A DNA stretch of 64,000 bases from HK1 sp965215295 (GCA_965215295.1 OZ244045.1:3658001-3722000); one strand, 5' to 3'; shown: positions 8,591 to 21,285, counted from the first letter of the stretch. Notes: generated by a model from the sequence alone, not told the origin. Program-made: numbers and translations.

Positions 8591-10352
8591 GTGGGGACCG
8601 GACCTCCCCGCCATGGGGTGAAGGAGAACCAGCCCGCCCCTGAACCGGGGCTGACCGGGCGGGAATCCCGCGCGGAACATCCAGCGCCCCAGCAGGCCGC
8701 GGGCCGCGAGGGCGCATCGGCTCCGACTTGCCACCCGGGTGCCGTTCCCCAAGATCCCCGCCGCCCCAGGTTCCGCCTCGGCGACCGCTTGAGTGCCGGC
8801 GTCGACGCTCTCCACCGCCAATCCACCGGCCGTGCCAGAGAGCGGGCGCAACCCGGCGGGAAGGCATCCGCACCCACCGGCCTCATCGGTCGCTGCCGGT
8901 TCGCCCGCGCCATCCCACTGCTGCTTCTACCCGTCGTCTTCTCGTTGTTGGCGGCGGATGCGCACGCCCAGGCCCCCACGGTGTCCATCTCGTTCGGCCC
9001 CGGCACGAACGGGCACGAGAACCACGACACGAACGGCAACGTGCCGGTCCGCTTCAAGGTGGTTCTGGAACCGCCGGCGACCGTTCCGGTGACGGTCGAC
9101 TACGCGACCTTCGACGACACCGCCGTCTCCGGCAAGGACTACCGGGCGCAGAGCAGCACCCTCACCTTCGCACCCGGCGAAACCGAGAAGACTGTCGAGG
9201 TCGCTGTCCTCAACGACGACATTGTCGAGGACGACCAGAGCCTAGGGCTGCGGCTCTCGAACGCGAGCGCCTCGGGTAATGTCGGGGTCGCGATCACGGA
9301 CTCCGAAGAGACGCGCACCATCGCCAGCGAGGACCGCTACTCGCTGTCGTTCAACTCGCCCAGCGAGGCCGAGGGGAGGCGCCGCGACATCAAGGGTCTC
9401 ACCTTCAGGGCGACGCTGAGCAAGGCGGCCGACTTCGACGTGCAGTTGGATCTCCTGAAACATGCAGATGGCGGCACGGCCATCGCTGGCGAGGACTACT
9501 ATCTGCCCTTCGACGACCCACTCAAGTTCGCGAAATCTCAAACCTTTGAGCCGGGTGAAACCCAAAAGGTGATCAGGGTCAGGTTCAGGGGAGACAGCCG
9601 CGCCGAGCCCGACGAAACAGTGGTGTTCCGAGGCTTGCTGGGGAGCCACTGCGCTCTGCCGGACAACCTGCAAGTCGACTGCTTCGCCGAATCCGGCGGA
9701 AACGAAGCGATCGCCGAGGGCACCATCCGGAACGACGACGGCCACGACTTTTCGGTCAGCGATCAGTCGAACGGGTACGAGAATCACCCCGACAACGGCA
9801 ACGTGCCGGCCCGGTTCACTGTGGAGCTGCATCCGGCGGCGCCCGTCCCGGTAACCGTCCGTTACAAGACGGCCGAGCAGGAAGACTTCGACGAAGGCTC
9901 AAGCACCTGGGAATCATTAGCGACCAGCGGCGAGGACTACCCGGCGGCGGACGCGAACGGCACTCTCACCTTCGCGCCCGGCGAGACGGAGAAGACGGTC
10001 GAGGTCGCGGTCATCGACGACGATATCGTCGAGGACGACAACGACCTGTTCCTCCTGTTGAGTGAGCCGTCTGCGTCCTCGTCAGACGTGGAAGTAGGTA
10101 TTAGCGGAGGAGGGCTCGGTTGGGCCCAAATCGTCAGCGAGGACCGCTACACGCTGTCGGTCGATTCGCCGAGTGTGAACGAGGGGCAATCGACCGACAG
10201 CACGGATCTCCCCCTCACCGTGAGACTGAGCAACCCGGTGCAGGGCCGGACGGTGACGGTCGACTACACCTTGGGCGGCACGGCCACCGCCGGCACCGAC
10301 TACACGGGACCGGTCTCCGGCACGCTTCGGTTCGCGTCGGAACAAACCGAAA
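8591..10352 (+). CDS. Giant Calx-beta repeat protein, fragment 1 of 3 (5' end)
   Basis: This is the 5' part of a giant secreted or surface protein. A signal peptide-like stretch (RFARAIPLLLLPVVFSLLAA followed by DAHAQ) lies at about residues 105-130 from GTG 8591, so the true start is probably further in; TTG 8789 is in frame. After it come three complete Calx-beta domains and part of a fourth, each with the FAPGETEKTVEVAVxxDDIVEDD motif and closing on an xTIxxDD strand. Calx-beta domains bind calcium and form rod-like adhesive or structural arrays. The frame is cut within the fourth domain by the IS element, where a stop appears at 10355. Joining 10352 to 11392 restores the frame (ETEKTIPATVNGDDDVEDDE). 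Confidence 0.85.
10345..10352. repeat. IS target-site duplication, left copy
   Basis: AACCGAAA directly abuts the left end of the IS and recurs at 11384-11391 beyond the right end. The 8-bp length is usual for IS1595-family elements. Confidence 0.9.
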
Positions 10353-11383
10353 CCTGATTACCACTCAAGCTAAGCGTAACTTAAGCAGCCGTTCGGGCAT
10401 CGGCGGCGTCCTGAGCGCCACGTAGACGAGTCTCGGAATGATGTCGGGCAGGTCGAATCGGCGATTGAACCGGTACTCGAACTCCGAGAGGTATCGCTGG
10501 GCATACTTGGGTCGAATCGCATGGTAGGTGCCGCGCATGGCGTTCTTGACGTTGCCGAGAATCGTATTGACCCATCGAAACTCGGGGCGCTCGACGGCGG
10601 CTCTGCCGCTGCCCACCACGATCTTGTCATGAGAGCACCCGGCCGCGCTCACGGCGTTGAAGCACGCCAGGCCATCGGACACCACCCGGGTGCCGGCGCT
10701 GAGGTGGTGCTGCGCCCAGGCGGTGATTTCGGTGAGCCGGAAGCCTGCGACGACGGTGAGCTTCATGCGCAACGGGTGTCCCTCGTCGTTGGTCTCGACC
10801 GCGGCGACAAAGGGGGTTTTGCCGGGCGCACCCCGGCCGCGCTTGCCGCCGCTTCGCTCGCCGCCGAGATAGGCATCGTCGAGTTCGACCCAGCCGGTGA
10901 GAGGGTGCTCGCGGTCGCGCTCCATCATCACCTGCATCAGCTTGTGGCGGATGCGCCATGCGGCGTTGTAGGAGATACCCAGATGGCGGTGCAGCTTCAT
11001 CGCCGAGACGCCTTTCTTGTCTTGGGTGATGAGGTAGATGGCCTGGAACCACACCGTCAGAGGCAGCTTGGTGGCCTCGAAGATGGTGCCGGCGGTAATC
11101 GAGGTCTGGCGGTGGCAGCGATTGCACTGCTGGAGCTTGCGGGTGTTGAGTTGGCAGCATCGGTCATGGCCACAGTGCGGACACACGAAGCCATTGGGCC
11201 ATCGCCAGCGATACAGGGCGTCGAAGCACTGGTCTTCGGTTCCATAGAGGGAGAGGAATTCGTTGAGGCTGATTCCTTTCTGAAACTGCACTGGGTTGCG
11301 TGCCATGAAAATCTCCTCTCGTATCACTGAGTTACATGGCAGTATTCTATACCAAATGCAGCTTAGATTCGAGTGTAATCAGG
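10353..11383 (-). mobile_element. IS1595-family insertion sequence (1031 bp)
   Basis: The element begins CCTGATTACCACTCAAGC and ends with the inverted counterpart (reverse complement CCTGATTACACTCGAATC). The termini are thus imperfect inverted repeats of about 23 bp. It carries one transposase gene on the minus strand. It is flanked by 8-bp duplications and interrupts the giant Calx-beta gene in the opposite orientation. The intact transposase, clear ends and clean duplications suggest a recent insertion. Confidence 0.92.
10365..11306 (-). CDS. IS1595-family (ISXO2-like) transposase
   Basis: A 313-residue transposase. Seen: an N-terminal zinc ribbon (CPHCGHDRCC, then QQCNRC), a helix-turn-helix-like segment with LGISYNAAWRIRHKLMQ, and the catalytic core with WVELDDAYLGGERSGG, VVSDGLACF and EFEYRFNRRFDL, as in the ISXO2-like DDE superfamily. 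ATG 11306 (MARNPVQFQKG) is preferred over the upstream ATG 11327 because GAGGAGA lies just before it. It is complete with no frameshift. It catalyses cut-and-join of its own IS ends. Confidence 0.93.
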   Translation of the reverse strand: MARNPVQFQKGISLNEFLSLYGTEDQCFDALYRWRWPNGFVCPHCGHDRCCQLNTRKLQQCNRCHRQTSITAGTIFEATKLPLTVWFQAIYLITQDKKGVSAMKLHRHLGISYNAAWRIRHKLMQVMMERDREHPLTGWVELDDAYLGGERSGGKRGRGAPGKTPFVAAVETNDEGHPLRMKLTVVAGFRLTEITAWAQHHLSAGTRVVSDGLACFNAVSAAGCSHDKIVVGSGRAAVERPEFRWVNTILGNVKNAMRGTYHAIRPKYAQRYLSEFEYRFNRRFDLPDIIPRLVYVALRTPPMPERLLKLRLA

Positions 11384-11391
11384 AACCGAAA
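11384..11391. repeat. IS target-site duplication, right copy
   Basis: Second copy of AACCGAAA. Deleting 10353-11391 reconstructs the uninterrupted host frame exactly. Confidence 0.9.
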
Positions 11392-14300
11392 AGACGATCC
11401 CGGCCACGGTCAACGGCGACGACGACGTCGAGGACGACGAAACAGTGGCGGTCACGGCCACCGTGCGTAATCCCATCGACCGTCACGTCGCTCCCGGCGG
11501 GGACGAGGCGACCGGCACGGGCACGATCCGGAACGACGACCACAGGCTCTCGATCAACTCGCCGACCGCCATCGAGAAGGATAGCGGCACGAGACCACTC
11601 CAGTTCGCAGTGACGCTGACCCCGGCGTCGCATCAGACCATCGAGGTCGGCTACGGCGTCACCGGCGGCACGGCGACGGCCGGAACCGACTTCATAGCGA
11701 TCCCCACCGACAGCAAGATCACGTTCAGTCCCGGCCGGAGTTCCCAAGGGTTCCGGCTTCCTGTCAGAGGCGACACCGAAGCCGAGGAGGACGAGACGGT
11801 GGAGCTCACGTTCACGAACCTCACCGCCACCGCGGCGATCCCCTCGGTGATCGGCACCGGCACGATCCTGGACGACGAGCCGACGGTATCGCGATCGCGG
11901 GATGGGACAGGGCCCGTAAGGGAGGGAAATCAGACCTTTATCGTGGTCGAGCGGTTCTACACCGTGGGCGGGGAAACGCTCCATCTCACCTTCGAGGGCA
12001 CGGCGACAGTACGTGACGACTATCAGGCCCGCCAGCTCTTTGATATCCCCGGCCATGTCGACAGCGTGACTTTCGAGGATGGCGAGAGTCAGCAAGAGTT
12101 GACAGTGGTTGTGGAAGACGACGACGTGGACGAGGAGGATGAAACGGTGGTGGTGTCGATAGGCACCTCCTCGGTCACGCTGACCATCAGCGACCATGAC
12201 GACCCGCCGGAGGTGTCGGTCACGGCGCCGGAATCGGCGGTCACCGAGGGCGCCGGCGACCTGTTGTTCCCGGTCGCGCTGAGCCGGGAGAGCTCGCGGG
12301 AGATCGCCGTGTCCTACACCTTGGCCGGCACGGCGACGGCGGGCGCCGACTACACGGACTCGGGGGGCGACCCGGGCGGCGGCACGGTGACCTTCGCACC
12401 GGGGGAGACCCGGAAGACGATCACCCTGACGACCATCGACGACCCGGTGAACGAGCCGGATGCGGAGACGGTGGAACTCACGTTGACGGCGGCGCCTCCC
12501 GGTCTGGCGGTGCTGGACTCGGACTCGGACTCGGCCACGGCAACCATCAACGACAACGAGCCCTTGACGCGGGTGTGGCTCGAGACCGTCCTGGGGGAGC
12601 CTGACGGCAGCGTCCCGGCCAATGACACGGTCACCGAGGGCGACGGCTTCAGTTTGCGTTACGCGGTGCGCCTGGAGCCCGACAATTCACGGCCGGTGAC
12701 GGTCACGTACACCCTGGGCGGCACGGCGACGGCGGGCGCCGACTACACACACTCGGGGGGGGACTCGGGCGGCGGCACGGTGACCTTCGTGCCGGGCGAG
12801 ACCCGAAAGCCGATCACGCTGACCGTAACGGACGACGATCTGGTCGAGTGGGGAGAGACGGTGCTGGTGACCTTGTCGCTGTCGCCGTCGGAGCGCGCGA
12901 AGGACATGCGGCTGAGCTCCTCCGTCAACGAGCCGACGGTGATTGCCAGGACGATCCGGGACAACGACCTCACGATCTCGGTCGACGCGCCGGGATCGGC
13001 GGTGGCCGAGACCGCGGGAGCGGAATTGGTGTTCACGGTAACGCTGAGCGCCGAGAGCCTGCAAACGATCACGGTGTCGTACGGCTTGTCGGGCACGGCG
13101 ACGGCGGGCGCCGACTACACGCACTCGGGGGCGGGACGGAGGCGCGGCACGGTGACCTTCGCACCGGGCGAGACCCGCCAGCCGGTCACGCTGATCGTGA
13201 CGGACGACAACCTCGACGAGGAAGACGAGACGGTGGTGCTGACGGTAGACACGGCCTCGGCCAGTGCGACCATCGCCGACCGGGACGACCCGCCGGAGGT
13301 GTCGGTCGAGCCGCCGGGAGCCTCGGTCATCGAGGGCAACGAAAGCCTGGTGTTCCCGGTCAGGCTGTCCCATCCGAGTACGCGACGGATCACCGTGCCC
13401 TACACCCTGGGCGGCAGCACGGACGCGGCGACGGACTACACGGCCCCGACCCCCCAGGTGGTGACCTTCGAGCCGGGTGACGAGGATGCGGCCATCACGT
13501 TGCCGACCGTGGACGACTTCGTGCACGAGCCGGACGAGACGGTGGAGGTGACGCTGGTGGCGCCGGCCTCCGGTTTGGCGACGCTGGGCACGGCCACCGC
13601 CGAGGGGACCATCCGGGACGACGAGCCGACGGTATCAGCGCCAGTCGGGTACGTAGGGGAGGGATCTTCAACCTATGTCGAGATCGATCGGCTCGACACC
13701 TCGTCCAGGGAAACCTTCGATTTCATCTTCGGGGGCTCGGCGACGGCAGGTGACGACTATGAGGCCCGCGTGAACACAAGTCAGTCCGGCCATGTCGAGC
13801 GTGTGACTTTCGGGGTGGGCCAGAGGCAGCGGCGGTTGTGGTTGGTTACACGGGACGACGACGTGGACGAGGAGAATGAAACGGTGGTGGTGGCGATAGG
13901 CACCTCCTCGACCACGGTCACCATCCGGGACCAGGACGACCCGCCGGAGGTATCGGTCGAGGCGCCGGGAGCGGCGGTCGTCGAGGGCGCTGGCGACCTG
14001 GTGTTCGCGGTGGTCCTGAACAGGGAGAGCTCGCGGGAGATCACCGTGTCCTACGCCTTGGGCGGCACAGCGACGGAGGGCGAGGACTACGCAACGGACC
14101 CGGGCGGCGGCACGGTGACCTTCGCACCGGGCGAGACCCGGAAGACGATCGCCCTGACGACGGTGGACAACGCGGTGGGCGAACTGGAGGAGACGGTGGT
14201 GGTGACACTGTCGATACCGCCGCAATCGTCTTCGGGCATCCTGGTGACGCTGGGCGCCTCTTCGGCGGAAGGGGCGATCTGGAACAACGAATACGTGTAC

Positions 14301-17300
14301 CTCTATGTCGATGCGCAGCAGGTAGCCGTGAACGAGGGCGCCCGTGGCACGGAGTCGACGTTCACGTTCGACCTGGTGCTGGAGGGCCCCGTCCAGGACG
14401 GCGTCGAGTACATCTGGAGCTACGCCATGTCCGGCACGGCGACCGGTGTGGGAGGCGACTATTCCGTGCAGTCTCCCCATGCGCAGTTCGGCACCATTCG
14501 TGCTTCCGCAGGTACCTCCAGGGTGCCGATCCGGGTCACCGTCCTGGGGGACGACGAAATCGAGGAAGACGAAACCGTGGTGCTCACGCTTTTGGTCTTG
14601 CCAGGCCTCAACCCGCAAAACACAAGGATCCTGGAGGGGCGCGGCGTCGGTACGGCCACCATCCGAAATGACGACTACAGGTTCTCGATCGACTCGCCGA
14701 CCATCACCGAGGGCGATTCCGGCACGACGGACCTCACCTTCACGGTGACGCTGGATCCGCCGTCATCGTTTCACGAAATATGGGTCGACTACGCCACCAG
14801 CGACGGCAAGGGCCGGAATGCGGCGCAAGAGGGAGGGCTGCCGAACCGGGGCGGCGACGACTACGAACCGGCGAGCGGCACGCTCGTGTTCCCCGCTGGC
14901 GTCTCGACCCGAACGATCACGATAACGGTCAACGGAGACGGGACGTTCGAGTTCGATGACACGATGAAGGTGGCGTTGTCGGATCCGAACGGCTCGAAGG
15001 GGAGCTCGTTCACGATTTCGGGCGCGGGGGTCGGGACGATCGAGAACGACGACATCTTCACCTACACGATTCGGGACGATTCGGTGAGTGTTCTGGAGGG
15101 CAGTCGATTGGCAAGGAATACGCACCCGGGTGCGGGCCCGTATGACACGCAGGAGTTCATCTATTTCTATGTGGATTTGAGCCAGGATGTGTACGTTGAT
15201 GCGGTTGTTTCTTGCCTTGCAGAGGAAGGTACGGCGGGGGGAGGTGTACACGCTGACCGCGGCCGGAGCGATACCGATTACTTTGTAGACGAATCATGGG
15301 CTGAAAATCCAACTTGGGCATTTGAATATGAATTCACTCTTGGTGGCGATTACGGATTCCGCAGGGATTCGTTCTTCTGCCGGATCACAATCTGGAGCGA
15401 CGACGAGATCGAGCCTGACGAAACGCTGGAGGCTTATTTCTATGCCCCGGACTTGGGACTCGGAACGAGTGACGATCCCCTTCTCATAGGCACCGCCACG
15501 ATCGTGAACGACGATCACGCGATCTCGATCGACACACCGAATGTGGACGAGGGCGATGAGGGCGAGATCGGGCTCGAGTTCACGGTGACGCTGGATCCCC
15601 CGTCGACCGGAACGGTGACGGTGGACTACGTGGTGGCCGATGGCTCGGCGACGGCCGTCGGCGAACGCGGTGCTGCCGGTGGCCATGACTTCCTGCCGGT
15701 GGCGCCGGGCACGCTCACGTTCGAGGCCGGTGAGACCGAGAAGAAGATCACGGTTCAGGTGAGCGGCGATGAGACCTCCGAGCCGGACGAGACCGTGCTG
15801 GTCACACTCTCGAACCCGGTGGGCCCGGGCGCCCCGGGTCAGCAGCCGGTGGGTTCCAGAGCGAACTCGATGTCCACGATCACGGTTCCGGCGGACCCGG
15901 CCGCCGGCACGATCGCCGACGACGACGGACCGCCCGCGGTGACTCTGAACCTGGACCCGGCCTCGATCAGCGAGAACGGCGGGACGAGCACGGTGACGGC
16001 GACCCTGAACCGCCCGTCGAGCGCGGCGACGACCGTGACGGTGTCGGCCACGCAGGTAGGCTCGTTACCGGCCGCGGTAGGCGACTACCTCGTGAGCGCG
16101 AACAGGACGCTGACGATCGAAGCCGGTGAGACCACGAGCACGGGCGAGGTGAAGATCAGGGCCGTCGACAACAATGTGCAGGAAGCGGACAAGACGTTGA
16201 CGGTCTCGGCCACGGCCACCAACACCCAGGGCGTCACGGCCCCGCATGACGTGACGCTCACGATCACCGACGACGATGGGCCGTCGCTGTCCATCGCCGA
16301 CGCCAGCGTGGCCGAGGGCGACGCGGACGAGAGCGCGACATTGACCTTCACCGTGACGCTGAGCCGGCCGGCGACGCTGCCGGTGACGGTGGACTGGGCG
16401 ACCGCCGACGGCACCGCGACCGCCGGGACGGACTACACGGCCGCGAACGGAACCCTGATGTTCGACACCGGAGAGGAAAGCAAGACGTTCACGGTGACCG
16501 TGGCGGGCGACGAGGTGGACGAGCCGAACGAGACGTTCACCGTGACCCTGTCGAACGAGTTGGCCGCGACGATCACGGATGGCGCGGCCACCGGGACGAT
16601 CACGGACGACGACGACACGCCCGAGGTGACGCTGGTCCTGACCCCGGCCTCGATCGGCGAGAACGGCGAAGTCAGCACGGTGACCGCGACCCTGGACCGC
16701 CCGTCGAACGCCGCGACCACCGTGACGGTGTCGGCGGCGCCGGTGGACCCGGCGGTGGCGGGCGACTACGCGCTCAGCACGAACACGACGCTGACCATCG
16801 CGGCGGGCGAGACCGCGAGCACGGGCGAGGTGACGATCGCCGCCGTGAACAACACCGTGTACGAAGGGGACAAGCAGGTGACGGTCTCGGCCACGGCGGC
16901 GAACGACCAGGGCGTCACGGCCCCGGACGACGTGACGCTGACGGTTACGGAGGACGACGCGGCGCCGGGCCTGTCGATCGCGGATGCGAGCGTGGACGAG
17001 GGCGACGCGGACGAAAGCGCGATGATGACGTTCACGGTGACGCTGACGCCGGCGGCGGTGGTGCCGGCGACGGTGGAATGGGCGACCGCCGACGGCACCG
17101 CCACCGCCGGGATGGACTACACGGCCGGGAGCGGAACCCTGACGTTCGACTCCGGAGAGGACAGCAAGACGTTCACGGTGATCGTGACGGGCGACGAGGT
17201 GGACGAGCCGAACGAGACCTTCACCGTGACCCTGTCGAACGAGTCGGCCGCGACAATCACGGATGGCACGGCCACCGGGACGATCACGGACGACGACGAG

Positions 17301-20300
17301 ACGCCCGAGGTGACGCTGGTCCTGACCCCGCCCTCGATCGGGGAGGCCGGGGGCAAGAGCACGGTGACGGCGACCCTGAACCGTGCGTCGAGCGAGGCGA
17401 CGACGGTGACGGTGACGGCCACGCCGGTGACGCCGGCGGTGCCGGGCGACTACACGCTGAGCGACAACCTGATGCTGACGATTCCCGCGGGCGACACGGA
17501 CAGCACGGGCGAGGTGACGATCACCGCCGTCGACAACGACGTGGACGCCCTGGACAAGAGGGTCACGGTCTCGGCGGGCCCGGTGGTGAACACGCAGGGG
17601 GTCACGGTCCTGCGGGACGCGATACTGACGATCGAGGACGACGACGCGCCGGAGCTGTCGATCGGCGACGCCAGCGTGGACGAGGGCGACGCGGGCGACT
17701 CGGGCGAGAGCGCGACACTGACCTTCACGGTGACCCTGACCCCGGCGGCGACGCTGCCGGTGACGGTGGACTGGAAGACCGCCGACGGCACCGCGACCGC
17801 CGGAACGGACTACACGGCGGGGAGCGGAACCCTGACCTTCGAGACCGGGGAAGACACCAAGACCATCACGGTGACCGTGACGGGCGACGACGCGGACGAG
17901 CCGAACGAGACCCTCACCGTAACCCTGTCGAACGCGCCCGGTGCGACGCTCGGGAAGGCGACGGGAACCGGGACGATCACGGACGACGACGAGGCGCCCG
18001 AGGTGACGCTGGTCCTGACCCCGCCATCGATCACGGAGAACGGCGGCAAGAGCACAGTGACGGCGACCCTGGACCATCCGTCGAGCGAGGCGACGACCGT
18101 GACGGTGACGGCGGCGCCGGTATCGCCGGCGGTGTCGGGCGACTACGCGCTCAGCACGAACACGACGCTGACGATCGCCGCGGGCCAGACCGCGAGCACG
18201 GGCGAGGTGACGATCACCGCCGTGGACAACTCCGTGGACGCCGCGGACAAGACCGTGACGGTCTCGGCCACGGCGACGAACGCGCGGGGGGTCACGGCCC
18301 CGGAGGATGCGACGCTCACGATCACCGACGACGACGCGCCGTCGCTGTCGATCGGCGACGCCAGCGTGGCCGAGGGCGACGCTGGCACCAGCGCCACGCT
18401 GACCTTCACGGTGACGCTGACCCCGGCGGCGACGCTGCCGGTCACGGTGGACTGGGAGACCGCCGACGGAACGGCAACCGCCGGAACGGACTACACGGCC
18501 GGGAGCGGAGCCCTGACCTTCAACACCGGAGACGAAACCAAGACCGTGACGGTGACGGTGACGGGCGACGACGCGGACGAGCCCAACGAGACCCTCACCG
18601 TAACCCTGTCGAACGCTCCGGGCGCGACGCTCGCGGACGCCGCGGGAACCGGCACGATCACGGACGACGACGACGCGCCGACGGTGACGCTGGTCCTGAC
18701 CCCGCCTTCGATCGGCGAGAACGGCGGCAGCAGCACGGTGACCGCGACCCTGGACCGCGCGTCGAGCGCGGCGACGACGGTGACGGTGTCGGCGGAGGCG
18801 GTACCGCCGGCGGTGGCGGGCGACTACGCGCTCAGTGCGAACACGACGCTGATCATTCCGGCCGACTCCCTGGCGAGCACCGGCGTCGTGACGATCACCG
18901 CCGTCAATAATGATGTAGACGCCTTGGACAAGACGGTGACGGTCTCGGCCACGGCGGAGAACGACCAGGGGATCACGGCCCCGCAGAACGCGACCCTGAC
19001 GATCACCGACGACGACGCGCCGAGCCTGTCGATCGGCGACGCGAGGGTGGCCGAGGGCGACGCTGGCACCAGCGCCACGCTGACCTTCACGGTGACCCTG
19101 TCCCCGGCGGCGACGCTGCCGGTGACGGTGGACTGGAAGACCGCCGACGGCACCGCGACCGCCGGAACGGACTACACGGCCGGAAACGGAACCCTGACCT
19201 TCGAGACCGGCGACGAAAGCAAGACCGTCACGGTGACGGTGACGGGCGACGACGTGGACGAGCCCATCGAGACCCTGACAGTGACGCTGTCGAACGCGCC
19301 GGGCGCGACGCTCGCGGACGCCGTGGCCATCGGCGCGATCACCGACGACGACGATGCGCCCACGGTGACGCTGGTCCTGACCCCGGCCTCGATCAGCGAG
19401 GACGGCGGGAAGAGCGCGGTGACCGCGACCTTGGACCATCCGTCGAGCGCGTCGACGACGGTGACGGTGTCGGCGGCGCCGGTGTCGCCGACGGTGGCGG
19501 GCGACTACACGCTGAGCACGAACAAGACGCTGACGATCGCAGCCGGTGAGACGACGAGCACGGGCGAGGTGACGATCACCGCCGTCAACAACGACGTGGA
19601 TGCGCTGGACAAGGAAGTGACGGTCTCGGCCACGGCGGAGAACGGCCAAGGGATCACGGCCCCGCAGGACGCGACGCTGACGATCGAGGACGACGACGCA
19701 CCGGCGCTGTCGATCGGCGACGCGAGCGTGACCGAGGGCGATGACGGGGAGAGCGCCACGCTGACCTTCACGGTGTCCCTGACCCCGTCGGCGACGCTGC
19801 CGGTGACGGTGGACTGGAAGACCGCCGACGGCACCGCGACCGCCGGAACGGACTACACGGCCGGGAGCGGAAGCCTGACCTTCGACACCGGCGACGCCAG
19901 CAAGACCGTTGAGGTGACGGTGACGGGCGACGACGCGGACGAGCCGAACGAGACCTTGACCGTGACCCTGTCGAACGCGCCCGGGGCGACGCTCGCGGAC
20001 GCCACGGGCACCGGCACGATCACGGACGACGACGACGCACCCGAGGTGACGCTGGTCCTGACCCCGGCCTCGATTAGCGAGGACGGCGGGAAGAGCGCGG
20101 TGACCGCGATCCTGGACCATCCGTCGAGCGAAGCGACGACGGTGACGGTGTCGGCGGCGCCGGTGTCGCCGACGGTGGCGGGCGACTACACGCTGAGCAC
20201 GAACACGACGCTGACAATCACAGCCGGTGAGACGACGAGCACGGGCACGGTAACGATCACCGCTGTCAACAACGACGTGGATGCGCTGGACAAGGAAGTG

Positions 20301-20402
20301 ACGGTCTCGGCCACGGCGGCGAACGGCCAAGGGATCACGGCCCCGCAGGACGCGACGCTGACGATCGAGTGTAGGGTCACGCGAAAAAAAATCGCTTATT
20401 GA
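11392..20402 (+). CDS. Giant Calx-beta repeat protein, fragment 2 of 3
   Basis: About 2,990 codons of continuous frame (first ATG/GTG-type start in it at 11445) holding roughly 25 Calx-beta domains. The first 13 are diverse, each opening with a VSVxAPxxxVxEGxGDLxFxVxLS-type strand and closing on ATIxDxDxPPEVS. From about 15939 the domains alternate strictly between type B (VTLVLTPASISENGG to ATLTITDDD) and type A (LSIGDASVAEGDA to GTITDDD). Without the IS and prophage this would be the middle of one chain. In the lysogen it ends by reading ten codons into the phage left end (CRVTRKKIAY) and stopping at 20402. A product from this fragment would lack the signal peptide. Confidence 0.88.
15939..20369 (+). 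repeat. Alternating A/B Calx-beta supra-repeats (left part)
   Basis: Thirteen domains form an alternating B-A array with a period of roughly 690 bp per pair. Later copies are much more alike in DNA than the first 13 diverse domains, which points to recent expansion or gene conversion. The array continues beyond the prophage from 59543. Confidence 0.85.
20367..20369. repeat. Prophage target duplication candidate GAG, left
   Basis: GAG (Glu codon) directly precedes the phage left end and recurs at 59540-59542. Paralogous repeats read ATCGAGGACGAC at this point, so a 3-bp duplication restores the exact repeat sequence. Mu-type phages usually make 5 or 6 bp. Confidence 0.6.
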
Positions 20403-20464
20403 CGCGAAACATCGATGCGCATCGGTGTTGAAATCACACACATCCGGATGCGTTATTTCAACAC
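20370..20464. repeat. Prophage left end with transposase-site repeats
   Basis: From the terminus inwards come the TGTAG end, then GCTTATTGACGCGAAA (20394-20409), which recurs with one mismatch and in inverted orientation 23 bp from the right end. Next are a perfect 12-bp palindrome CGATGCGCATCG (20413-20424) and the inverted pair GTGTTGAAAT (20425-20434) and ATTTCAACAC (20455-20464). The same GTGTTGAAAT motif occurs at the right end (59427). By analogy with Mu attL and attR these are candidate transposase binding sites. Confidence 0.7.
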
Positions 20465-20483
20465 GCTATTCTGGAATCAGTCC

Positions 20484-20504
20484 AAAAAAAAACGCGTAAC
20501 GCGT
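20484..20504 (-). terminator. Rho-independent terminator of the leftward late operon
   Basis: Read on the minus strand, an ACGCG-TTA-CGCGT hairpin is followed by nine T. An additional stem (CGCGGC-TACGAT-GCCGCG) lies just upstream. It follows the tail fibre stop codon and would keep late transcription out of the host gene. Confidence 0.75.
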
Positions 20505-20535
20505 CCCGCGGCATCGTAGCCGCGCCGGCCGACCA

Positions 20536-21285
20536 TCACGACGCGCCGATGACCATCCAGTGGAGCCCCCGGGCCGTCCCGATACGCACCCTCATCTCCT
20601 CGAGCGGATCGGAGCCGCTCTCGGGCGGTATCAGGGTCGCGATGTAGTTCCGGTAGTTGGAGTTCGTGGTCGTGGCGGTATAGGTCAGCAGCACCGTGCG
20701 GCGCGGTGCCGTCAACGGCGGCGTGAACTGCACGTCGACATTCACCCACCCTATCGGGCCCGGTATCGCATCGACGAACCCCCACCGCGCCTGGATCCCC
20801 CCGATATCGATACCGCTGTCGCCGTGGATCCTGATGGATGGCACATCGAGATTCGCCGCCGGCACCTTCCGCGAGGCGTCGAGGGGGGCGATGCCGCCGG
20901 CGTCTCCGCGGGGGAGGTTGGCGACGGGGACCTGACCGTCGCCGTCGAGGGGGGCGATGCCGCCGGCGTCTCCGCGGGGGAGGTTGGCGACGGGGACCTG
21001 ACCGTCGCCGTCGAGGGGGGCGACGCCGGAGGGGCGGATCGGCAGGTTCCGCGTCCGCATCACGCGGTCGGCCTGTAGCTGCGGCACGCCCCATGCGACA
21101 TCGAGCGGCAGGTTCGGGTTCGGGACCTTCCGGTCGACGCCCAGGGGAGCGATGCCGGAGGCGTCGCCGCGGGCGCCGAGGACGGCCTTGACGATCTGGG
21201 TGAGGCGCAGGAAGTGCGTCCGGGACGGGCGGTCCGCGGCGCTGTCGAGACTGTCGGTGGTGAGGTCGTCGTTTGGCCAGGGCAT
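20536..21285 (-). CDS. Tail fibre protein with 22-residue repeats
   Basis: A 249-residue protein and the last gene of the leftward operon. The middle holds repeats of GGIAPLDGDGQVPVANLPRG plus Asp-Ala, similar to the repetitive shaft segments of phage tail fibres in which GVAPLD-x-x-x-KVPxxNLP motifs recur. The C-terminal part (about residues 150-249) is a distinct domain ending in GTARGLHWMVIGAS, probably the exposed tip. Its start overlaps the stop of the gpJ-like gene (TGATG). Role in host recognition is inferred from position and repeat type. Confidence 0.75.
   Translation of the reverse strand: MPWPNDDLTTDSLDSAADRPSRTHFLRLTQIVKAVLGARGDASGIAPLGVDRKVPNPNLPLDVAWGVPQLQADRVMRTRNLPIRPSGVAPLDGDGQVPVANLPRGDAGGIAPLDGDGQVPVANLPRGDAGGIAPLDASRKVPAANLDVPSIRIHGDSGIDIGGIQARWGFVDAIPGPIGWVNVDVQFTPPLTAPRRTVLLTYTATTTNSNYRNYIATLIPPESGSDPLEEMRVRIGTARGLHWMVIGAS
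20881..21078 (-). repeat. 66-bp tandem repeats in tail fibre gene
   Basis: Two nearly identical 66-bp copies (starting at 20881 and 20947) and a diverged third (21013) each encode 22 residues. Copy number could vary in frame and change fibre length. Confidence 0.85.

Noticed and set aside
15939..20369. CRISPR-like periodicity
   Set aside because: The repeats are about 330-690 bp protein domains in frame, not short repeats with unique spacers. No cas genes are present.
16065..20441. Long minus-strand open frame opposite the Calx-beta array
   Set aside because: It is an antisense shadow of a GC-rich repeat gene: Arg/Gly/His-rich, repeats in step with the sense domains, no protein family.
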